The notes beneath the pieces are model-generated. The model saw only the letters and a program-made list of their open reading frames with translations. It did not search any database and was not told the origin of the DNA. A program made the position numbers and the translations under genes. From Sitta carolinensis (taxonomy: Eukaryota; Chordata; Aves; Passeriformes; Sittidae), in contig CM063283.1 in assembly GCA_032173965.1 (NCBI GenBank), positions 113,159,108-113,223,107 of the forward strand: a stretch of DNA of 64,000 nucleotides, read 5' to 3'. Positions 57,703 to 64,000 of the stretch are shown piece by piece (positions within the stretch are counted from its first letter, which is position 1; every line of letters begins with the position of its first letter).

Positions 57703-58390
57703 GTATCCTGGTTTGAAAGACAGGTGTCAGCTAAGGAAGGCAGGAACCTCCCTTGGAATAGAGAATGTAAACCCCCTCCCTCCAAATTATTATAATTTTG
57801 AAATTCAGGGGCTCTCAGGCCAAGCTCTGGGCTGGCACTGACAGTTCTCTGGCAGGAGAATGCCAATAAAAATGCAGTGCTGCCAGCCCAGCCCCTGGCA
57901 GAGTCCGAATCCCCCCTGCCCCCCGGGGCTCGGGGGTGGCAGCAGAGCCATCCCCTGGGGGCTGCAGCCTCCTGCAGGGGCACAGGGGGCTCTGCTGGAG
58001 CAGGGAGCCTGCAGCAAGGGGCAGATTCCCTCTGCAGCTGCCCTGGGCATCCCTGGGGCTGCTCTGCCTCTGGCACTGCCGGGCCAAGGCTGCCCTGGGC
58101 TGCCCCAGCTGCCAGGGGAGCCAGGCAGGAATGCTTGGCTCCTGCCCTGCCTGCAGCCTCTGCCAGGGGCAGCAGGGAATTTTCTCAGCCCTGCAGGGAG
58201 ACTCCGTGGGCCCTGAGCAGCAGAGCTGTGCCTGCAGGGAGGATGGGTGCTGGCAGGGAGAAAGCAAACTGCCCCAGCTGCTTTGGAACAGCTGCCCATG
58301 CACACAGGATTCCCCAGCAGCTGAGGATGGAATCCACACCTCTGCTCTGCAGCCACAGACACCCACCTTGACCTGGCATCTGTGTCCAGG
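57703..58390. mobile_element. Songbird LTR-like element (non-coding)
   Basis: TATCCTGGTTTGAAAGACAG, then GTAAACCCCCTCCCTCCAAA and ATTATTATAATTTTGAAATT, match my memory of an LTR widespread in songbird genomes (endogenous retrovirus origin). The downstream GC-rich part (57880-58370), with overlapping open frames on both strands, is probably the rest of the element or an associated repeat. No retroviral gene is present. Exact ends and orientation are not resolved. Confidence 0.5.
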
Positions 58391-59910
58391 TGTTTCAGAG
58401 GGTCTAAAATGGTGCTACAGGCACAGATTTCTTGTGAGCTTGTGCAGTGTCTTTCCTCTGACTGCAGATAATTTTTGGATGTGAATTTGCATTGCTGACC
58501 AAGTGAAAGAGCACACATTGAAGTTAATAAAATTGGCATTTGCTGTAGCCTGGAGCAGCACTATTGATCCATCGAAGGGTGTGGTGTGTGTGATCAAACA
58601 CTCCATGGAAGTTGTCACATCCAGCAGTTTGGGCAGGTTCCTTTGCTCCAAAGATAGCCAAACAGGGAAACGTTGGAAGTAAAATCCTGTAATGACAGAG
58701 GGGGTGAACTATTGATCTTTCCTTTTGTATTTACTGTGAACATAATTGCCAAAAAGTGGAGCTGGATTTAAAAACTCACACTGAAAACAACATAAATATG
58801 GAGGCAGGCAGGGGAGTACAAAGGAACAGAAAATGAAATTACTCAGCTCAACAGGCTGTGTTATAATACACAGAGTGTCTGTGTATTAACTGTTGTCTCA
58901 GGACATTTTTTTTAATAAAGCAGACTTGTATCAATCAGGCTGCAAAGGCATTGCAGTGGATTTTTGGATATTGACTGGTGGCTTTCCCAAGCTTAGGAGC
59001 ACCCTGTGGGACATCTGAAAAAACACAATGAAGATTTTTTTATTTTTTTTTCAAGGAAACTATCCAAACAAGTGCTTTCCTGTTTAAAATGCCTGACTGT
59101 CAAAACAGTTTTCCTTTGGTGTTGCTGAAGGGCAAAGGTCCAGAAGAGTCAGTTGCTGACAATTGCTGGTGCTGTAGCAGTGGAGCCTGTGCTTCACATC
59201 TCCCTGTCCCAAGCACCTGTGTTTTAATCTCACCTCCCAGCATCAGTCGTTCAGGAAAACCTCAGCCCTGGGCTCTGTGGTTGCTGTTCACAGTTGCTGA
59301 GCTGATGTGATGAGCACCACAAGCAGGGCAGAGTGGTCTGCCAGCAGATCACACCTCTTCTCTGCTGTGGGGAGGGTGGGAATGGTGCTGAAGTCAAATC
59401 AGAATTTCCAGTGACTACTCAAAGATTCGAGATACGTAGAAATAAATGGTGAGCTGAAGTTACAAAGAATTAGAGGAAGTCTTCTTGTAAGGCTGATTAT
59501 TCAGAAGTTCAGATGTCTTTTATCTATTTCAGTGTCTTTTAATTTTTTTTTCTTTGTGCTAAGCAAATGTTCAAGGTCTAATCACAAATGGTGTGTTGAT
59601 TCAAAATCAGTCTTGAGTTTTTTACAGCAGTTGAAAGATCAGTGCAGAGCTCCTGAGTGGAAACAACAAGGAAAATTTATGCTTCACTACAGTTCCTAAG
59701 GCAGGACTTGCTGAAAAAGAAAAAAAAAAGTCACTTACAAGCTAAAAAACAACAAAAACATTAGCAGAAGAACAAAAAATATTGTATGCTCATGCTATGC
59801 TCAAAAAAATTTTAAAATATTATTGTCATTCAAAACCACTGTTTATTTCATCAGAGAAGTTCTATTTTATAGGGCCTAACTAATGCCTGAAAAAATAGAT
59901 CTTAATTTTT
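58391..59910. other. Unique AT-rich intron sequence
   Basis: No exon or repeat family recognised; short T and A runs near 59038 and 59720. Confidence 0.5.
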
Positions 59911-60037
59911 ATATATTTTATATATATAATTTTCATATATTCTATAATTTTATGTAATATAGAAACATTTTATTTATATAAATATAATATTATATATAAT
60001 AATATATATTATATATATAAAACTTTATATAATATAC
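59911..60037. repeat. AT-only low-complexity block
   Basis: About 125 bases consisting almost wholly of A and T in TATATA and ATAATAT patterns, with very few G or C. Confidence 0.9.
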
Positions 60038-62811
60038 ATCAATACTAACGGAGAGCTAACACTGGCAGTGAACAAAGAGAAATGTGTTGTGGCATTTCTA
60101 ATTCTCACAAACGTGTGTGCACGTGATATGTTGTGTTATTCCACTCTGGGAATTGAAATGTGATATCCCTGCCAGTTCTAGGGAACACAAAGTGTTTATC
60201 AGATTGTGCTACCCTGCCTTTCTGTAAGTTACTTTGCAGAAGCCTTCCCCACTCTCCTCTTTTGCAGTCCATAAATTTATTTCCTTAAATGATGATATTA
60301 AATTATAATATTTCCTCAGTTCTTAAAAATGCTTTGTGTGTTAAATATCACCACAAGCAGTACCTGGAGCGCTTGGGGCTGCGTTTCATTTTTACTAAAA
60401 CTGTATCTGCTCTTTTCAAACCTTTTTAAACTGGGTAATTCAAAATGCAGAGCAGGCAATGAGATCCCTCAAAGTGGTGGCCAGGGAGAACTTAGCATTG
60501 CAAATTTTTGCTGTCCAGCTCTCCCTTCTCCCTGTGTCAGTGCTCCATGGCCATATATTCTGTCCTTTGGAGGAGGGTGTAAAATTTTGGGAGCATATTG
60601 AACCCCTCTGACATCCCCAGTTAAGGAATGTGCCTCCTCTGCTAGGACTGTGCCCAGATATACTTTGGCAGTAATTGCCCTGCATTAAATTCCAAAACTT
60701 AACAGTCTCAGAGCTGGCATTGCTGTGAATACCAGAGAAATGCCATTAGAATGAAATTAAAGAGTTATTTTCAGTGTGCTGCCCAGGGATTAGCTACCCA
60801 CTTTTCTTTAACAATAACAGTATTTTTCAAGGTAAACCCTGCAGCCCAGCACCACAAAATGCAGCCTGGGGGCTTACCTTAAATCAAATAAAGCAAGAAA
60901 AGTTTAAATTAAAGCTGTCATTTACCTGGCTGTTGTTGCATGTATAATGCAGGTTGTCACATGTGGTATCAAATTGAGTTTCTTTAAGTACATTAATTCT
61001 GTTCCTTCCAGGTACATAAATCTAATGAGACCTCTTGTGCTACCCTACAGTCAATCTTTCACCTGATTGTAACAATCCTGTTTCCTGCTATTTATTGCTC
61101 CTGGGTCAGGCCAAAAAGATTCACCCTGCAGTATAAATCTGGAGGTTGCATATGCCACACTGTTACTTTGCTGCTTATTGTTCTTTATGTATTTTATCAA
61201 ATTAGGCATGAGCAGTTCTACCACAATGAGTGCAATTCATGCCATGCATTTAGGGAGAAGTCCACGCCGTGGAAATGCTCTCATGAGGCTCTGGGTAGTG
61301 CTTGGACAACATTTAAATCCATGGATTTCCCAGTGATCTTGGAATACCCTCCTCCATGGGGCTTTGCTGTGCCCATGGGTTGGGATTACACAAAGGTTGC
61401 TTGGAGTAATGACATTTACTGTAGGTAATCCATCTTTCCCAGGCAGGCTGAAGTGGAACACAGAGTCTTATTCAAGCCACAGATAAATTTCTCTTGCCAT
61501 GAGCAGCGTGATGATTTCATTGAAGAAGTATTTTGAAAGTGAACTGCAGTGAAAGCACAGCAGAGGCTTTCCAACATCAGCTTGGCTGATAGAGAAGTTT
61601 TAAAGAAATGCCAGAAATAATTAGTTGTCCTTAGGATTTAATCATGTGCAAAATGTTGATTTAAGTGCTACCAGTTGTTGCTTGAAAACCATTTGAGAAT
61701 GAAATTATCATTTAATACATCTTTTGTGCTGGCTCTTTTGGGAAATACCATTTTTCTTTGCATGTAACTGCCTGAATTTTCATCAAAGAGCCTCTGTACT
61801 TGCTGGGTTCAGAATGTCTGACACACTGGAGGACTTTTCAGAGTCCAGGGTGAACTTGAGTTTCTTTCCTGGTGGTTTTTTTTTTTTTGTTTGTTTTTTT
61901 GCTTTTTCCTTGATGTAAAGGGAGAAAGAATCCTAAGGAGTAGATTCTTTGTGCTGTACAAGCCAGAAAATTGGACTGGGGAGCCCTTGAGGTACCTTGT
62001 GGTGGAACCCAGAATACAGAGAATATTTCCCTGCTTGTTTTGAAGGATCCAAACCTTCTGACAAACACTACTTTTAACCTTCATCCATGGAAAGGGCTTC
62101 CCAGGCTTTGGGATGAAGCAGAATTCTCAAGAATATCAATTAGATAGGAGCACAGTATGTCATTTATCACAGGGTGAGAAATTTAGATTTTGGGGTTTGT
62201 TAGGATGGTAAGTGGATGGAGACAAGCTGGAGGATCCTTGTGGTTTTTGGGCTTCCTTCTCCTCCTCCATCCCCTCCCTGTTCTGCAAGGTTTGGGGTCA
62301 AAATTTGCCACAGTGTCGAGTTACTTGAATAGAAATTGAGTTTGTTATTGGTAGAAAAGCAGAAATAATGAACGTTCTTGGTGATAATTGGGTGCATTTT
62401 CTTTAAGAGAACCTTGATCCTGTGTGTTTGGGGCTTTTGGTGCCTTTTCTCCCTCAGTGAGCTGGGGTAAAGCCTGGAGTGAAGAGATTGCTGATAAAAT
62501 AATAACCAACCTGGAGAATGAGAACAACCAAGAGTCCCATTCACCTTTTTTCTTAGCAAGGACTTTTGCAAAAGGCCTCCCCTATCAGGGGAGAGACACG
62601 AGGGAGTGGAAGAACTGCCACACCTTGTGTTATCAAGATGTGTGACAGCTGCCCAGGCACTGAGGCTGGAGAATTCATCCATGTGGAGCTCTGTATTCCA
62701 GCAGATCCATCCTGCTCCCAGGATCCAGGCTGGCAGGCTTGAAGCAGTAGGAGGCAGCTCTGCATCATGGTGTGATGCTGGTGGATGTAATTAGAGCATT
62801 TGAGCAGCTCC
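60038..62811. other. Unique AT-rich intron sequence
   Basis: About 2.8 kb with no recognised ERG exon or repeat family. Open frames of up to 160 codons (62200-62682, -) have no recognisable domain. T-rich run at 61869-61900. Confidence 0.5.
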
Positions 62812-63145
62812 ACAGAACCACTGAATCATGGAATTGCCAGGGTTGGAAGGCCCCTCTGGAGATCAGTGCTGTTGCCAAGGCAGGGTCACCTGGAGCAGGT
62901 GGCACATCCAGATGGCTTTGGAATGTCTCCACAGAGGGATACTCTTGTTCTCCCTGGGCAGCTGTCCCAGTGCTCTGCCACCCACAAAGCAAATCCTTCC
63001 CCTGTTGAGGTGAACTCCTTGTGGTTCAGTTTATGGTCATCACACCTCATCCTGCTGCTGAAAATTCCAGCCTTGACCCCACCTGGGGAGCATCCAGCCT
63101 GTGGAGGGACAGGGCTGATGTGCCTCCACCACCCTGCCATCACTT
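62812..63145 (-). mobile_element. CR1 LINE fragment
   Basis: ACCACTGAATCATGGAATTG then CCAGGGTTGGAAGGCCCCTC is a reverse-complement 3' end; GGCTTTGGAATGTCTCCAC and CCCTGGGCAGCTGTCCCAG continue the body, related to the copy at 2935. Confidence 0.9.
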
Positions 63146-63329
63146 GTTTTCCCAAGACACTGCCTTTTCCAGCCCTGGAGCAGAGCCCCTCCACATCTGC
63201 TGGCACACCACTGGCATCCAGCCTGGCATTCCTGGGAAACCTCAGCTCAGACTAAACAAGCCTGGCCCAAACCCCCCAACAGGCCTGGCATTCTGTCCCC
63301 TCTGATGCCATGATGATTTTTTTTGCCTT

Positions 63330-63760
63330 TTCTTTTTATATATTCTCAATGCCCTTACCATACATACTTGTAATTCTTTAAACCTTAACGTAATCCTAAC
63401 ATTCTGTTAAGCCAAAAAAACCAAACATCCTAAAAACCTCACAATTAAAAACCTTACTCTGTCTTAAAAAACCAAAGACTCCTCTAAAACATATCATATC
63501 AACTAAAATTAAGCCTATCTAAAAAAAAAAAAAATACTTTAAAATAGAAAAATGCCACACTATTCATTTCATCCTCTCATTAAAATGTTTTTGTTAAATA
63601 TGCTAATTTACAAAATCTGTAAAATCGTTTATGCATCTATGATACATATACATTCTAACATATTCCACCTCAACTAATTACTACATATAAAAATGCTTGT
63701 TAAATACCACAATAAAAACCTTTTATCCCTTATCCATGTCTAACTCTGAATACTAAAACC
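63330..63760. other. Strongly G-poor, C-containing AT-rich block
   Basis: In 63361-63720 I count 74 C but only 18 G, far from the near-equal G and C of the surrounding intron. The text is full of AAACC, CCTAA and CTAAC words. It lies right after CR1 and other GC-rich sequence. It could be part of an uncharacterised retroelement, a decayed low-complexity array, or a nuclear copy of a strand-biased DNA such as mitochondrial DNA; no gene was recognised in it. Confidence 0.7.
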
Positions 63761-64000
63761 AAAAGAAGGCATCACCAGCAGAGTCAGCCCCTACTGCAGC
63801 CCAGGGCAGAGCTGGGAGATGTGTCCTGAGAGGATGATTTTCCTTATTGGAGCTGCCTGTGTAAAGTATTATTAATTTTGGGTAAGAAGACATTGATCAT
63901 CTCAGGCTGATAATCCTTTTTCCCAGTGACTGGGTGGTTGGTGGAGGGGCTGCCCACCAAGCTGGAAAAAAATGGCAAAGTCAGGATGTGTGACTACTTG

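Larger units (their letters stand above)
57554..64000 (+). other. ERG: Start of the next ERG intron (incomplete)
   Basis: The intron opens with GTAATG after the 218-base exon. No sequence resembling the next ERG exon (N-S-P-D-E-C-S... in vertebrates) was found before the end of the window, so the intron runs past 64000. It contains an LTR-like element, a CR1 copy, an AT-only block and a G-poor block, each listed separately. Confidence 0.85.

Noticed and set aside
57805..58539. Overlapping open frames of 118-244 codons on both strands.
   Set aside because: They lie in GC-rich, probably LTR-derived sequence just inside an ERG intron. Both strands are open to a similar degree and no retroviral or cellular domain is visible.
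57554..64000. Possible location of the next ERG coding exon.
   Set aside because: No sequence coding for the expected N-S-P-D-E-C-S-type continuation was seen; it is probably to the right of the window.
1..64000. CRISPR arrays, operons, bacterial-type mobile systems.
   Set aside because: The tandem arrays have no spacer structure, and the CR1 repeats, introns and ERG exons show a vertebrate nuclear locus.

Overview
This window looks like bird DNA, most likely from a songbird (passerine), and it covers part of the ETS transcription-factor gene ERG on the + strand. Two ERG coding exons are visible. A very short alternative first coding exon encodes M-A-S-T-I-K (25654-25671) and ends in a consensus donor. 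A 218-base exon (57336-57553) encodes the conserved ERG N-terminal segment that starts [10 protein letters not shown]. The two join in frame across a 31.7 kb intron. The rest of ERG (Pointed domain, ETS DNA-binding domain) must lie beyond the right edge. The other known ERG start exon (M-I-Q-T-V-P-D...) was not found by eye and probably lies to the left. The bird assignment rests on many truncated copies of CR1, the typical avian non-LTR retrotransposon, with its 3' end motif (CAGAATGG...TTGGAAGGGACC or the reverse complement). Songbird-like 10-bp minisatellites and an LTR-like sequence that I associate with songbird genomes support it.

Layout. 1-25.2 kb: non-coding DNA upstream of the MASTIK exon (intron of longer ERG transcripts or intergenic). 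It holds CR1 copies, a large 10-bp minisatellite (1.1-1.9 kb), a TCTCC polypyrimidine tract (4.7-5.0 kb), a CpG-dense island split by a second 10-bp minisatellite with the same core in opposite orientation (10.1-11.2 kb), and a degenerate tandem array (14.9-15.2 kb). 25.2-25.67 kb: probable alternative ERG promoter, 5' UTR and first coding exon. 25.67-57.34 kb: a large intron with an ETS/GATA site cluster at 31.8 kb (candidate endothelial or haematopoietic enhancer), a 27-bp minisatellite (32.9-33.6 kb), an uninterrupted 274-base pyrimidine tract (37.1-37.4 kb), about a dozen CR1 copies, an exact 80-bp tandem duplication (51.7 kb) and a dispersed pair of about 120-bp homologous segments (52.9 and 55.0 kb). 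57.34-57.55 kb: the second ERG coding exon, with a CR1 copy about 70 bases upstream and an LTR-like element about 150 bases downstream. 57.55-64 kb: the start of the next intron, ending in a strikingly G-poor block (63.3-63.8 kb).

No other protein-coding gene, tRNA or rRNA could be supported. The long open frames in the minisatellites are products of the repeats, not genes. Nothing here amounts to a new molecular system. The points most worth checking are regulatory (31.8 kb cluster, split CpG island, alternative promoter), structural (homopyrimidine tracts, inverted minisatellite pair) and one protein-level change in ERG that creates a consensus SUMO motif. All assignments were made by reading the sequence without database searches. 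Edges of repeats are approximate unless the text says otherwise.
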